NCBI GenBank assembly: GCA_946807835.1
Contig: OX327695.1
Location: 27,634,501 to 27,698,500, forward strand
Origin: Ailanthus altissimus
Taxonomy: Eukaryota; Streptophyta; Magnoliopsida; Sapindales; Simaroubaceae
DNA length: 64,000 nucleotides
Direction: 5' to 3'
The translations under genes and the position numbers were made by a program. A model generated the notes under the pieces. The model searched no databases and was not told the DNA's origin. It saw nothing but the letters and a program-made list of their open reading frames with translations. Shown in pieces: positions 1 through 12,459 of this stretch. Position 1 is the stretch's first letter. Each line of letters starts with the position of its first letter.

Positions 1-34
1 CAATTTGCTTATTTTGGAACTTTATGCCAAAAAA

Positions 35-380
35 TATTATAGAGATTCTGAAATTTTATTTATGTTGATGCAATTCTGTTTCTCTAGTTTTCTAGTTCAT
101 CATGTTGAGCTACTAAGATTGACCTAAGGTGTTAGTCAAGTCAGCTTTGTTTTGCTGACATGGCAAAGAGGTTGTTATAAAGCTCTTATAAGAGTGTTAT
201 TTTTTGCTAATATTATCAAGTCTCTGTTTCTAGTAATTTCAAGAGACCATATAAGAGATTATACCAATTCATTTAATCTTTAAATAAAGATTTCCAATTT
301 TAGAGTCCTTTGACTTTCACTTTCTATCTTATTTTCTCTCACTTTTCGAACAACCAAATATATCAAAGTTAGTTTGCTTT
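35..380 (+). repeat. 5' LTR of the copia element
   Basis: It aligns with 6807-7173 over nearly its whole length. Shared blocks include TTAGTTCATCAT, GTCTCTGTTTCTAGTAATTT and AATTCATTTAATCTTT. It starts TATTATAGAGA, probably a decayed TGTTAGAGA. The two copies differ by many substitutions and small indels, so the insertion is old. Confidence 0.85.
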
Positions 381-383
381 ATA

Positions 384-396
384 TAGTATCAGAGCC
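384..396 (+). other. Primer-binding site, tRNA-Met type
   Basis: TAGTATCAGAGCC lies just after the left LTR. Many plant copia elements have TGGTATCAGAGC here, complementary to the 3' end of initiator tRNA-Met; one G has become A. Confidence 0.85.
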
Positions 397-2808
397 ACAA
401 TGACAAATGCCAATTCTTCGAACATGACATCTACAAGTTTGAATCTCAGTTCTTTATATACTTTCTCTTCAACCGTGAAGTTTGATCAATCGAACTTTAT
501 AATTTGGAGATCATAAGTACTCTCAATGATCAAAGCTAACATGCTTGAAGAAACTGTCAATGGAGTTAGCATTTATTAAGAACAATATGTCAAGAGCATT
601 GAATCGAGTACAGAAACAAATGGAGTGAAGCTGTTATTATACATTCAGAGTTTGAAGGATGGATGAGGCAAGATCAGATACTGCTGAGCTAGTTATTTTC
701 AAATATTCAAGACTGTATTCTTAATTTAGTCATTGATTATAAGTCCTTGCATGAGCTTTGGTCAATAGTTAACAAAAAAATTGACTTAAATTCTAAGGCT
801 AAAATTATTTAAGCTGCAAATAGCTTTGTTAAGAAAGAGTCGAATGTCTATATCTGAGTATGATTTAAAGCTTAAAAGAATTGTTGATGAATTAGCTATA
901 GCTAGTAACAAGATTGATAAAAATAATTTTATTACACATTTTATTACTAGTATTGGTGTTGATTCTGACTATGATACTATAGTGAACTTAATAAGTAGTA
1001 GAATAGATAAAATAACACTCAACGAAACCTATTCAATGTTGCTTACTCAAGAGAGTAGGTTATCACTTGATTCATCAGGAAAGTCAAGTAATTAAAATAT
1101 GTTCAATGCCAATTATGTGCATAAAAGTGCAAAAAGACGAGGTTTTAATACTGGTGGCAGAAGTAGTAATAATAATGGGAATAGCTAGTGTTAGAAATTA
1201 TGGCAGTTATAAAATGGTGGTTTTAATTCTAGATTTGGATATGGTAGAGGAAGTTTTGGTAATAATAAAATAAGAAATCTAGGAAAACAAGGTGCTTGGA
1301 ATAATTATAGAAGAGGTAATGTAAAACTCATTTGTCGAGAGACAAAGACACTCAACAGTTAAGTGCTACTATAGATTTAATAATGATCACATGAGAGAGC
1401 AAACTCAAAATGGTGGTGGATATAATCAATTTTTTTGAAAATCAAGGACTTAGAAATTCTGATGCACAGATGAGCAGGAAGGGCTAGTAGATCAAGGTTG
1501 GTACCTTGATTCTAGTGCAACTCATCATCTCACTTTTGATGAGTGCAAACTCAACAGCAAAAATAGCTACTTTGTTCAATTGATCATTGGTAATGGTCAA
1601 GGCTTTGATATAACTTGTGTTGGTGATTTCTGTTTGAAATCAAAATCTAGTAATATATTGCCACTTAAGAATATATTGTGTGTACACTCCATAACAAAAA
1701 ATTTACTAAGTGTGTCAAAATTAGTTCAAGATAACCTTGTTTTATTGAATTTTACTTTGATTGTTCTCTTATAAATGCTAAGAAGATGGGAACCCTATTG
1801 TTGCAATAAGTGGCTAAGAAGGGATTATATAGGTTGCTACCAGGCTCCCATCTTAGTTAACTTGTAAATCTAGAAGTTTATCTTGTTCATAAGTTTGATA
1901 AGCCTTTATCTTTATTTTCCCAGCTTGTAAAACTAGCACCCTTTTATAAAATAAATAAGAGTCAATTTGGTGCCATTGACTCACCCTATCTTGCTCTTGT
2001 ATCACAAAATTCAAAATAAGTTAGTTTTGATATATGAAAATTGTGGCCTCTGAGACTTAGCCATCCAAACCCTTTAATCCTTAAAACTGTATTGAGAAGT
2101 TGTAAAAAGTGTCTTTCTTGTAATAAAATTCCAAATGGATCATTTTGTGATGTATGTCAGTTGGGTAAAATGCATAAACTTTATTTTTCTTCTATCACTT
2201 CCAAAACTAAACAGCCTTTAGAGCTTATATATACAAATGTCTAGGGACTAGATCCACATGAAACATTAGATATATTTAGATATTATATAAATTTTGTTGA
2301 TGAACATACCAAGTACAGCCCGATATCTCCATTGAAAACAAATTCTAAAGTACTAACCACCTTCACACTTTTTCACAAACAAATAGAAAGACAATTTAAT
2401 ACTCACATTATATCAATACAATCAGATTAGGGTGAAGAATTCAGACTTTTTACTAAGTATTTGAAGCAAAATGGCATTCAATTCAAATTGACTTACCTAA
2501 ATATACATCACCAAAATGAAGTGATAGAGAGAAAGTATAGACATATTGTTGAGACTAGCCTTAACCTTTTAACTCAAGTCAAAAGTTCTCTCTATTTCTG
2601 GTGGGTAGCCATTCATATAGCCACCTATCTTATTAACAGACTTTCCACACCAATTTTAACTACTCTTTACCATATCAAAGACTTTACAAAATAGTACCAG
2701 ATATAAGTTTCTCAAACCTTTTAGTTATTCTTGCTTTTCATTATTAAGACCTTATAATAGATACAAGTTCAATTTTCACTCTGAAAGTGTATTTTCATAT
2801 GTTATAGT

Positions 2809-4813
2809 TGTTAGGGTCGGTGCTTACGTGCCATCCCTAAATGTACATATACTTATGTATTTATACAAGTATACATTTTTATTAAATCGCTAATACCAAT
2901 TTATATAGTATTATACATGTAACATTACAGACATTGTAAATTTGAGGAAATTCGGATCAGATCTAAAGGGTTTAGATAAGAGCTCATAGTCAGCCACCCT
3001 GAAACATATAATTGCTAAATGTTAGCACAGTTAAGTGTTAGTTAGTTATAATACTCAGCAGATCCAAGAGTTAAAGCCTTGTCTGTAATGGGACATAGAC
3101 CTGGGAATATACTAGTAACTGCATAGTTGTAAGAGTTGCAATCAGGTGCTAGGAAATGCATATTGCGCAAGTATGTTCTCGAATAATAGTCCCTAATCTA
3201 TTTCTACCGATGCGGGTCTATCGGTGGATACCTTTATATATAGATCAGCATATGTCGTATCTGTCGGGTATAGATGGTCGTTCCTGACCGACCATGAGCT
3301 TGGAGCTCGTATTGACATATGGGTGTCCAATTAGGACTGGATATGGTATAGACTCACGAGGGCCTCCGATAGACTTTTAATGTAAGCCGTCAACAAAAGG
3401 TCCTCTCGAGTTGAGTAGTATACGTGGTCCTTTAATCTGAGTGTCACAGTAGGCTTATAAGTGATTCACCATACTTTGGTTCCACACATGTCACAGACCT
3501 TTCATGGTGTGACCGCTGGGTGTCGCTAGGTATGGTCTGATGCTTATAGAGTCCGATGCGTACATATATGGGATCCGTCAGCTCTTATATGGAGTTTGAT
3601 ATCCAGATGCTTCGAGACTATATCTCAGAAAATCTTGTGGCCACAAGCAATCATCCCGGGAAAGAGTTCCGCCAGGGTGGAACAATATGGCAAAGGAGTT
3701 TGTGCATATTGTTCATTAAGATACAAGTTTGGAGATAAGATATGGATGAGCACAAGAGGATTTGACGGTGATAATCTATATCTCCGCACATCCTGGATAT
3801 CATGACGGAAGGACTATACGTATGCATTGTAACCTCAGCTTGTATATCCGTGACGTGTGCGTGGGGCATTGCTCACGGACTCATGAAATAGTTCCATTTG
3901 ACGAATCGGGCGTAGAACCTAGGGAGTCCCGCGATATAGAGTGTACTCGTTGTGCACTGGGGCAGCGTGCCGGATTAAATTATTTAATCCAGCAATATTT
4001 AACGATTTTACAGGAATGCGTGCGTGTCTGTATTTAAGTGTTAAATATAATAATTAGTTAATAATTATTATTTACTAATTGTATAAGGACACGTAGCATA
4101 TTGTGGTCCCTCAGTTGAGTTTATCTAAGTGCGAAATTTGGTGGGATCCACTAGAAGATAAACTTGGTAACTATTTATGAGGGACAAAATGGTCATGACA
4201 AACTATGATTATTTAATTGTTAAATAATCATTCTCTCTCTCTCTCTCTTTTTATATTATATAATATATATTATTATTATTATATTATATTATATATATAT
4301 ATATAAAGAAGCAAAAGAAAAAAAAAAGAAGCAAGAAGGCCAAACGGCCGAGAGGGAGAAGAGAGAAATAGAGAAGAAAGAAAAGAGAAAAAAGAGAAAA
4401 AAAAAATTAAAAGGAAAATAAAATTGTTTTATTTTTCCCTCTGCTTCCAATTAGAGTAATTATGAATTGCTCCAAATTCTCCATTTTTTATCCTTTTGGA
4501 GAAAATGATGTAAATTCACTCCCTGTCATTTTAAGGGTTAAGAGTTAATCTCAGGCTGAATATGGAGCTGCTGTTCTAGCTCACCAGGCCCACCGAATTG
4601 ATGACTAGAACTGCACACGAGTTGGTCTCCATGCGGACTCCAAGTAAAATACGTGTATAACATTACATATTTGATGAGTTCTCTAACTTTATAAATATAT
4701 TAATGTGATTAATATATTTATTTATTACAAAATTTATATTTTTACTGCGTTAGACAATAGACACAATTACACATGCATACACCTACATACCTAATATTCT
4801 AACTGCGCCAACA
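2809..4813 (+). mobile_element. Solo LTR (2,005 bp) inside the copia pol gene
   Basis: It starts TGTTAGGGTCGG and ends CGCCAACA, and both sides carry the 5-bp duplication ATAGT (2804-2808 and 4814-4818). It has no internal coding region. It is related to the reverse complement of 53361-55840: shared tracts include the opening (GTGCTTACGTGCCAT against GTGCTTATGTGCCAT), a block around CTTGTGGCCACAAG, and the GGTATGGTCTGATGCT region. An (AT)n and A/G-rich stretch lies at 4230-4400. Short open frames at 3556-4037 lie in LTR sequence and are not genes. I read it as a solo LTR left by recombination between two LTRs; I cannot assign it to gypsy or copia. Confidence 0.87.
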
Positions 4814-6797
4814 ATAGTCTTATGCATAGAAGAGATAGGTGTGCATCCATCTAAAAACAACTATGTTGCAAGACATGTTACTATTAATGAAATCTCTTTT
4901 TCCTATCTTGAAACTTTTCCCCTTACAACAAGCTACTAATATTGATATATCAAATTTTCAATCATCTATTCCTTTACAAATTGATGTTCCTTTAAATACC
5001 CTTTATAATCCTAATGGCAACAACATGTTAATCTCAACAAGTTTACTTCCTGTGATAGCAGAACAGTGCTTAGCATATCAACCTGTTATTCATTCTTAAT
5101 ACACGCAATCCCCAACACCATTAACTTCACCAGCTAATTTTCTTCTAACAGCCCAACTCCAAGTTAAAATTCTGTTAGTTCTATTTCTTTAGAAATAGCT
5201 CACAATCAAGCAGCAACAATTCTTATATATCAAATGATTACCATGTCAAAAAAGCCATTTTTATACCAAAATGTATCTCAGTCATTCTTTTAAACAATCT
5301 AAGATCCAGTACAGTTGTGGAAGCTTTAAGCAACCCCAAATGAAGTATCAAATATGGTCACTGGTTCCTTGTACAGAAGAAGTAAAGGTAGTCAGTAACA
5401 AGTAGATTGTTAAAGTCAAATACAACCATGATATAACTATTTCTAAATACAAAGTCAATCTGGTTGTTAAAGGATTTCTTCAAATACCAAGAATTGATTG
5501 CTTTGAAATTTTTAGTCCAGTTGTAAAGGCTAACACTTGAAGATTGTTCTCAGCCTAGCAATTATGAATAAATGACCAATAAGGCAGATAGAAATACACA
5601 ATGGTTTTCTTAATGGAAATTTGACAAAAGTAGTGTACATGTCACAACCAGAAGAGTTTATTAATGTCGATAAACTAAATCATGTTAACAAATTAAAGAA
5701 GGATCTCTACGGTCTAAAATAGGTTCCTAGAGCTTGGTATAATAAGCTCAGACATGCCTTGCTACAATGAAGTTTTTAGAACTCAAGGTCTAACTCTTCT
5801 CTCTTCATTAAGCATTCATCTGAGCAACTAATTTTGGTACTAATCTATGTTAATGATATAATCATCATTGGTAATGTATCAAAATATTTGGAAGAGTTTA
5901 TCAAGCAACTTAGCTCTCATTTTGCCCAGAAAGATCTTGGTGATTTTAATTATTTTCTTGGCATAAAAGTTATATCTACTACTAGTGGTTTACATCTCTC
6001 TTAAGCCAAGTATATAGCAGATCTATTGAAGAAGGCTAATATGCAAAATTGCAAAGACTACGCAACTCTAATGCGTACAGGACAAAAGTTACTCAAAGAT
6101 GATGATAAACTGTTTGAAAATAAATCTTTATACAAAAGTTTATGAGGAGCACTTCAGTATATACTTCTTACCAGACCTAAAATGTCTTTTGCAATGCATA
6201 AGTTAAGCCAAGTCTTGGCTAATCCCACTGTTAAGCATTGACAGACTTGTAAAAGGTTGTTAAGATATCTGCAATCTACTCCTTCTCATGGTCTTGGGTT
6301 GTTCTCAGTAGTAGTGTTGCTTTACCAATATATTCATATGCTGATTAGGGCTGTGATATTAATGATAGGAGATACATTGAGAGGTATTGTATTTCTATGG
6401 TTAGAAATTGGTTTCTTGGTATTTAAAGAAGCAAATAATAGTTACAAGATCTAGCATGGAAGCGGAATATAAAGCCCTTGTTGCAGCTTGCTATGAAACT
6501 ATCTGGATCAAATCTTTACTTCAGAAGCTTCATTTTCCAATCAATAAAGTGCTTGTTCTATGGTGTAATAATCAAAGTACACAAGTCTTAGCAATCAATC
6601 CAGTTTTTCATGCTAGAATTAAGCACATTGAGCTTAATATGCACTTTATCGGAGAAAAAAATAGCAGCCAATGAATTGGAGATGTGTTTTGTTCATGGTG
6701 AAGATCAAATAGCTAACATTTTGACCAAGCCTTTTATCAAATTATCAATTTGTTCATTTGCAGTCGAAACTTCTGGTCACTCCTTGACCATTAGCTT

Positions 6798-6806
6798 GAG
6801 AGGAGA
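6798..6806 (+). other. Polypurine tract of the copia element
   Basis: GAGAGGAGA lies directly before the right LTR (TATTAGAGAGATTTTGG). This is the usual place for the plus-strand primer. Confidence 0.7.
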
Positions 6807-7173
6807 TATTAGAGAGATTTTGGATTCTGATTTCTGCTGATACAATTCTACTTCTCTGGATTTTTAGTTCATCATTCTAAGCTATCATCATTTTGCTGAG
6901 CTTATCAAGATTGGTCTAAGGTGTTAACCAAGTCAACTTTGTTTTATTGATGCGGCAGAGAGGTTGTTATAAGAGTTTGTTATTTCCCGCTAATAGCTAG
7001 TGGCAGGGTTGTTGTCAAGTCTCTGTTTCTAGTAATTTCAAAGACTATATAAGAGATTGTATCAATTCATTTAATCTTTGAATAAACATTTTCAATTTTA
7101 GAATCCTCTCACTTTCTTTCTTATTTTATCTCACTTTCCGAGCAACCAAACATATCAAAATCAGTTTGTTTTT
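6807..7173 (+). repeat. 3' LTR of the copia element
   Basis: It is the partner of 35-380 and follows the polypurine tract. It carries TATATAAGAGATTG near 7046, the likely core promoter and transcription start, and an AATAAA-like signal (GAATAAACA) near 7080. Both are conserved in the left LTR. Confidence 0.85.
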
Positions 7174-7774
7174 AAAAAGTACGACAATCATGTACAAACC
7201 GAGGTAACAGGATGCAAAGAAAAGTTGAGCAGCTAGCAACAAGCATAAAACTTGGTTGGTGCTGAGTTGCATGTTGCAACAAGCAAAAAGGAAAGACTTG
7301 CAACTAAATCAGGAACTGAAAGATGAAGAATCTAAGATTGAGAAACGCTATTCTTTAACTCGAGTGCTCCTAAAAACAGGATAAAATGCATCTAGATCAA
7401 GCTGATCCAAAATCTGTATTAGAAAATTTGTAATTCCTCCATAATGATTATACAACTAGATAAAGAAGAGCATTCAGAGCCACATGATGTCAAGCATCAT
7501 AGCCCTTTGTTTGTCTATTACAACTTGTGTTATCTTCAGGTATATCTGTAAGACAAGCCGAAAGAAGTTCATACAGAACAGTCACTTTCCTGGGATAACT
7601 GAGCACTCTTTTCTCTTTTATAGGTCTTTCATCAAACGTTCTGCCAGACCCATCAGTTGCATCTTCAATGCCTAGTAAATTACTATTTGTCTCCTCCTGA
7701 GTTGTTAAGTTAACATTTTCTACTTCGGAGTGTGACCGCATTTCACTCTTGACCAATAATTAAAATAAGTATAA

Positions 7775-7990
7775 TAATATTAAATAATTAATAGGGTTAT
7801 TATTATAAATATTTCTGAGGTATGATTTAATTATATAAATACCTACTAATTTTAAATTTTGTTAACAATATCTAAAAGTTTAAAAAAAATTCACTGATAC
7901 ACTTTTTTTAGAGAATCTTTCGTCAAAATTAGTAAGATAAAAATAATAAATTATTTTATCAACTTTAATTTTAAAAACCAAATTTCACCA
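7775..7990. mobile_element. One end of a Mutator-type MITE relic
   Basis: GGGTTATTATTATAAATATT at about 7794, followed by CTGAGGTATGATTTAATTAT, resembles the terminal repeats of the MITE at 51300-51980. I found no matching inverted end, so this is a fragment. It lies directly beside the break in the DUF726-like pseudogene. Confidence 0.4.
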
Positions 7991-8449
7991 ACCCAAATTT
8001 CAACATATCAAAGCCATTTCATTACACTTAAACCTTCCCAGCCACAATGCCCACCACTGCCACAACATATAATCTCCATCGCAATCTTTCATTACACCCA
8101 TAACTAGACTGGAGCTTTCAATTACAATCAGCAGAACATTCTTATTAATGTCTGATTAAAATTATTGCTTGGCAACAATTCACAAGGTCTGCCCACACTG
8201 CCTTCACTAATCAGTCTCTTTTGCCACGCAATCGCGTTGTAGCTTGCTTCACTAGTTTTTCAATCTCAATTACTCCCTCTCCCTCTCTGGCAACACTTAG
8301 GAAGAGCTCCATCCCGAGAACCAAAGCCTATCGCGACGAAATCATGGGCAAGTCCTTTGTATACGCTCTGTTATTGTTGTTGTGTTTTTGGGCGCAGGAG
8401 AAATGATGAGTAACCGTCTTTGGCTCAGTTGAATTAGTGAATTAAAATT

Positions 8450-9200
8450 ATGTGTTGATTAATATTGAATTACGAATCAATTCGGGGATAAATTTAGAAT
8501 TGAAACAGAGTCAAAAAAATAACTAAAAAAGGTCGAAAATTTTATAGAATAGTATTTGAAAAGTATAATAATTAGAAAAAAAAAATTTATCTGATATTAG
8601 AAGGCATTGGCCAATGTCCTGACCAATGCTTTGGCGTTGGCCAAGGCATTGATTGCAGAATGGGCATAAGTTGCCCACGTCACGGCATTGGTTTTGAGCG
8701 TCGTAGCGTTCATGTTATTCTTTATATACCTCTTCTATTTTTAGGGTTTGAGAGAAAGGAAGTGAAGGAAAAGAGAGAGGGTCGAAATATAAAGAAAATA
8801 CATTGTTCAAATGTGTATTTTGATTATTTGAGGTCCAAATCTTTCACTTGTAATCTTTATAATCCTAAGAATCAATAAAGAGGTTCGGATCCTTAATCCA
8901 CCGTAGATGTATACGTATTTGATCGAATCACGTATACTTTGTATTGTAATATGTTTGCATTTCTGCTATTTCTACATATAATTTATGTGATTGATCTTCC
9001 AATTTATTGGGTTACTTCATACTTGTAGTATATTGTGAAGTATTACAATATATTGGTGTATTTGGGTGTTTGACTATCAAATTTAGTATTAGGGTATAGT
9101 ATTTAATTCCTAATACGTATAAATTAGGTATTACTTCCTCTTAAATAATTCGATAATTGCTATTATATTTGTAATTGTATTTGTGCAATTGACAACAGAT
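8450..9200 (+). mobile_element. Probable LTR fragment or solo LTR
   Basis: The stretch has the architecture of a copia LTR: a TATA-like TTATATACC near 8722, an AATAAA at 8873 (AATCAATAAAGAGG), then GGATCC and AATCCACC blocks that resemble the LTR at 24196-25080. TGTTGATTAA at 8453 and GACAACA ending at 9197 could be the TG...CA ends. The flanking 5-mers (TTATG and GATTA) do not match, so the boundaries are uncertain. No coding sequence is visible. Confidence 0.45.
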
Positions 9201-10379
9201 TAATAATACTAGATTGTTTGTATTTAATATTTTAAGTGAGAGTTTATACACCGATAAGCTCATTAGATGGTGACTTATAGAAATGAATTTGAAAGCCGCT
9301 AGTATAAAAGAGTCTTTAAAATACTTCTCTCAATAGTTATTTTCTTTTTTAAAAAAAAAAAGAAAAAATTTAAATCCGACTTTTGAATCCGAAAAATCAT
9401 TTGGATCTACAGATTTGCCCAACCTTGCTCATTATCGTCATATTTTTGCTGCAGATCCTTCTGCAACTTATTATTATATATAAGGGTAATTAAAATATTT
9501 TATGCTTACTAACATAAAATCTATTTAACTTTGATAAAAGATTTTTAATGAAAGTGCAGAAGAAATTTTTTCATACCCTTAGATATTGTTGAAAAAATTT
9601 AAAATTTATAAATTTTTGTGTAATTAGACTTTATCTGTTCATGATAAAATCCTAATTCATGGAGAAGATCCAACAGTTTCCTCAAGCACAGGCCATGCTG
9701 CGGAGTCAATATCTAGAAACCTGTTCATAAAAAGTTCAAAGAGAAAATCAACAAAAATCACTCTTAAACCAACATCCATATAAAGATTAAAAATTTATTG
9801 AACATCTCCTTTTCCTATCAACAACCATGCTCAAGGATGAAATCATGGACCCCTTTCAAGCATGAGTTGGAATAATTCCAACATTAGAAAGTTCGTTCTC
9901 TTTAACAATTAGATTGCGGCTTCAATTAAACTGAAGGAGGTCACCTCGAGAATAAGGAAACTCCAGCACTCAAAATCTTACATTAATTTCTTCCTATAAG
10001 TCCTCTCAATAGTTGATAATCAATATGATCAATACAATACGGATTACAGACATCTATATGGCAGTTGAGTCAATGTAGAAGAATCACGTGATTACGTGAA
10101 GGAATGAATTAATTGAAACAAAAATATCACTAAAAGCAAAGTGGCTGAAACCACCTGAAAATGGGGAGGAGGCCCCAGTTCTCGTAGACCCAAAGCTCGA
10201 GGATCATCGGCGACCGAGTTATTGCTATTACTGGTACTGGCTCGCTCTTCTGTTGAGTCTTTTACTGAGGGAAAGCATAATGGGCAAGTCTGATGGATCT
10301 GATCCTGGTAAAAAGCGATTGCGAACAATGCTCCGACATCGTACCTCTAAGTTGGCGACAAAAAAGATTTCGATTCCAT

Positions 10380-10999
10380 AACCCAAGTTTCAACGACGAA
10401 CAAAAGGTTAAGGTGTTATGGCTTAACCATTTTTGTATTATTTTTGTTAAAGAATTCAGTTGTGAAATAACGATTGTAAGGAATAGTTGTTAAGTTAAAA
10501 CGTCATTCTTTCTATCACGCCCCCAAATGTTGTTAAGTAATTACCAAGAGAATATTAGGCCATGATAAATTATATGGGCTGAATTTTTAAAAAAAACTTA
10601 ATTGATTTGGATTAAATTTACATTTATTATGTTGTTTAGCACTTTGAAAAGTATTTAAGATTGCATAAATTTGAGAAAAATCTATGACACTTCTTAATAT
10701 CTAATCCAAAAGAATAAAATAAAACAAAATGGAAAACAAGTGTGGCGGAATTTAAAAAGTAACGACGGCATTTTCACAAACTGATTAATTTTATTTACAT
10801 ATCACTACCTTATGTCGGGCCTCCTAACAAATTAGTTTATTTGAGAGGCTTTTTTTGTGAGAAAAGAAATAGTTATTTTAGCCTTTAAAATTGTTACACA
10901 TTGACTTTATCACTTGAAGACTTGCTTTCAGAGATAAGTTTTGCACATTTTATTAAGAGAGGCTAATGTCTTATAAAAGTCTTTTAGTTTAAGCCTTAA
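10380..10999. other. AT-rich spacer, no gene seen
   Basis: This is the upstream side of the DUF726-like pseudogene. It contains short frames only and no recognisable domain or terminal repeat. Confidence 0.5.
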
Positions 11000-12330
11000 T
11001 AGATATTAAGATAGTTAATTTATTCATCTTGTTTTATAAAAGTCTTTTAGTTCAATAAGATGTGCTTAAAGTCGTACATATTAATTTTTTTTTTTAATTT
11101 ATAAGAATCATTTATCTAGATAAGATATACTCAAAGTTATATATGTTACTCCTAACGAATTTAATAGCAAGTTGTATGTATTAATTTTTTCTTCTATCTT
11201 GTAAGAGTTTATAATCCAGATAAAATGTGCTCAAAATTGTAAGTATTGCTTATAATGAACCCAGTAGCATAATTTGAATTCTAGTACAAGTAACATGTGC
11301 TCAAATTAGGGCAGTTAATTTATTCTTCTTGTCTTATAAAATTCATTTAGTTCAGGTAAAATGTACTTAAAGTTATACATATTGATTTATTCCCTCTATC
11401 TTGTAAAAATTTTCTAGTATAAATAAGATGTGCTCAAAGTTGTATATGTTGCTCTCGATGAACCAAGTAAGATGTGCTTAAAGTTGTACATATTGATTTA
11501 TTTCTTCTATCTTGTAAGAGTCTTCTAGTCCAGATAAAATGTACTCAAAGTTGTATGTGTTGCTCCTTATGAACTCGATAGCAAATTATATATATTGATT
11601 TATTCTTTCTATTTTATAAAAGTCTTCTAGTTTAGATAAGATGTGTTCAAAGTTGTACGTATTGTTCTGGATAAACTCGATATCATAATTCGGATTCTAG
11701 TCCATGTAAGATGTGCTCAAATTAGGGCAGTGAATTTATTCATCCTATCTTATAAAAGTCTTTTAGTTCAAATAAAACATGCTTAAAGTTATATATATTG
11801 ATTTATTCCTTCTATCTTGTAAAAGCCTTCTAGTCTAGATATGATATGTTCAAAGTTGTACATGTTGCTCCCGATGAACTCGGTAGCGTAATTCGAATTC
11901 TAGTCTAGGTAAGTTATGCTCAAAACTGTATGTATTGCTCCTAATAAACTTGGTATTGTAATTCAGATTGAGTGTGTCAAAAAAATATACGTGTTACTCT
12001 AGAAAAAATCCTAATTGTATAGTTTAATTATAATATCCTTAAAACAGCTATATTGTATCTGAGTAAGATGTGCTCAAAACTTTACATGTTGATTAATTCC
12101 TTCCATCTTGTAAGAGTCTTCTAATCTGAGTAAGATGTGTTTAAAATTATACGTGTTGTTCCTAATGAACTCGATAGCGTAATTTGGATGAAATGTGCTT
12201 AAAAAACATACATGTTGCTCTAAAAAAAATTTCGATTGAATAATTTAATTATAATATTAACCAACTGTATAATTTAATTATAATATTAATAATGTAGTCT
12301 GATATACTATCAACAAAAATATAGATGTTA
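11000..12330. repeat. Degenerate two-unit tandem repeat field
   Basis: Two related units of about 70 bp alternate. One reads GTAAGATGTGCTCAAAGTTG followed by ACATGTTGCTCC and GAACTCGATAGCGTAATTCG. The other reads TACATATTGATTTATTCC followed by TTCTATCTTGTAAGAGTCTT and CTAGTCCAG. More than a dozen ATGTGCTCAAA/ATGTGCTTAAA variants occur. A higher-order period of about 416 bp is visible from AATTAGGGCAGT at 11304 and again at 11720. From 12000 on, units are mixed with AATTGTATAATTTAATTATA repeats up to about 12450. No coding potential is apparent. Confidence 0.7.
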
Positions 12331-12459
12331 TTCTAAGAAAAATTCCAATTGAATAGTTTAATATAAGATCTTAAAAAAATTTCAATTGTATAATCTAATA
12401 TAACATCAACCAATAGGCCAATTGTATAACCTAATTATAATATTAATAATGTAATCTAA

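Larger units (their letters stand above)
401..6840 (+). pseudogene. Copia gag-pol relic, interrupted by a solo LTR
   Basis: Gag starts at ATG 401 (MTNANSSNMTSTSLN) and reads KFDQSNFIIWRS before a stop where Q is usual, followed by a UBN2-type gag piece at 826-1095. A protease relic GWYLDSSATHHLT lies near 1497. The GAG-pre-integrase zinc motif (CKKCLSCN, CQLGKMH) lies at 2041-2244. An integrase core piece with NEVIERKYRHIVE lies at 2461-2694. After the inserted solo LTR, reverse transcriptase resumes at about 5380-6250, with YVNDIIIIGN near 5843 where active enzymes have YVDD. RNase H at 6440-6700 reads SSMEAEYKALV and CNNQS, where CDNQS is expected. Stops and frameshifts occur throughout. 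Confidence 0.88.
35..7173 (+). mobile_element. Degenerate Ty1/copia LTR retrotransposon
   Basis: Two similar LTRs (35-380 and 6807-7173) flank a gag-pol remnant in copia order: gag, protease, GAG-pre-integrase, integrase, reverse transcriptase, RNase H. A tRNA-Met-type primer site follows the left LTR and a purine tract precedes the right one. Without the 2,005-bp insertion at 2809-4813 the element is about 5.1 kb, a normal copia length. Both ends abut AAAAA, which is compatible with a 5-bp target duplication but low in complexity. The reading frame has many stops, mostly TAA, TAG or TGA where CAA, CAG or CGA is expected, as methylated, decaying elements show. It is certainly inactive. Confidence 0.92.
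7430..10379 (-). pseudogene. Broken DUF726/TMCO4-like protein gene
   Basis: Three separated pieces in the right order match plant transmembrane and coiled-coil domain protein 4-like proteins (DUF726), judged from memory of the family. Exon 1 (10155-10379) reads MESKSFLSPT, a stop where Q is expected, then RYDVGALFAIAFYQDQIHQT, and ends at a GT donor. A second piece (about 9655-9720) reads NRFLDIDSAAWPVLEETVGSSP and then breaks off. A third (7490-7756) reads RVLSYPRKVTVLYELLSACL and ends KGYDA, then a TGA where R (CGA) is usual, then HHVAL. The catalytic hydrolase half is absent. Repeats occupy 7790-9640. It cannot encode a full protein. Confidence 0.75.

Noticed and set aside
3556..4037. Open frames of 60-91 codons
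   Set aside because: They lie inside a solo LTR and are not shared in frame by the related copy at 53361-55840.
4230..4310. (CT)n and (AT)n runs
   Set aside because: Simple microsatellites in the solo LTR, with no sign of regulatory use.
8221..8406. Small open frame containing MGKSFVYALLLLLCFWAQEK
   Set aside because: It looks like a signal peptide but has no mature part, and it lies between repeat relics.
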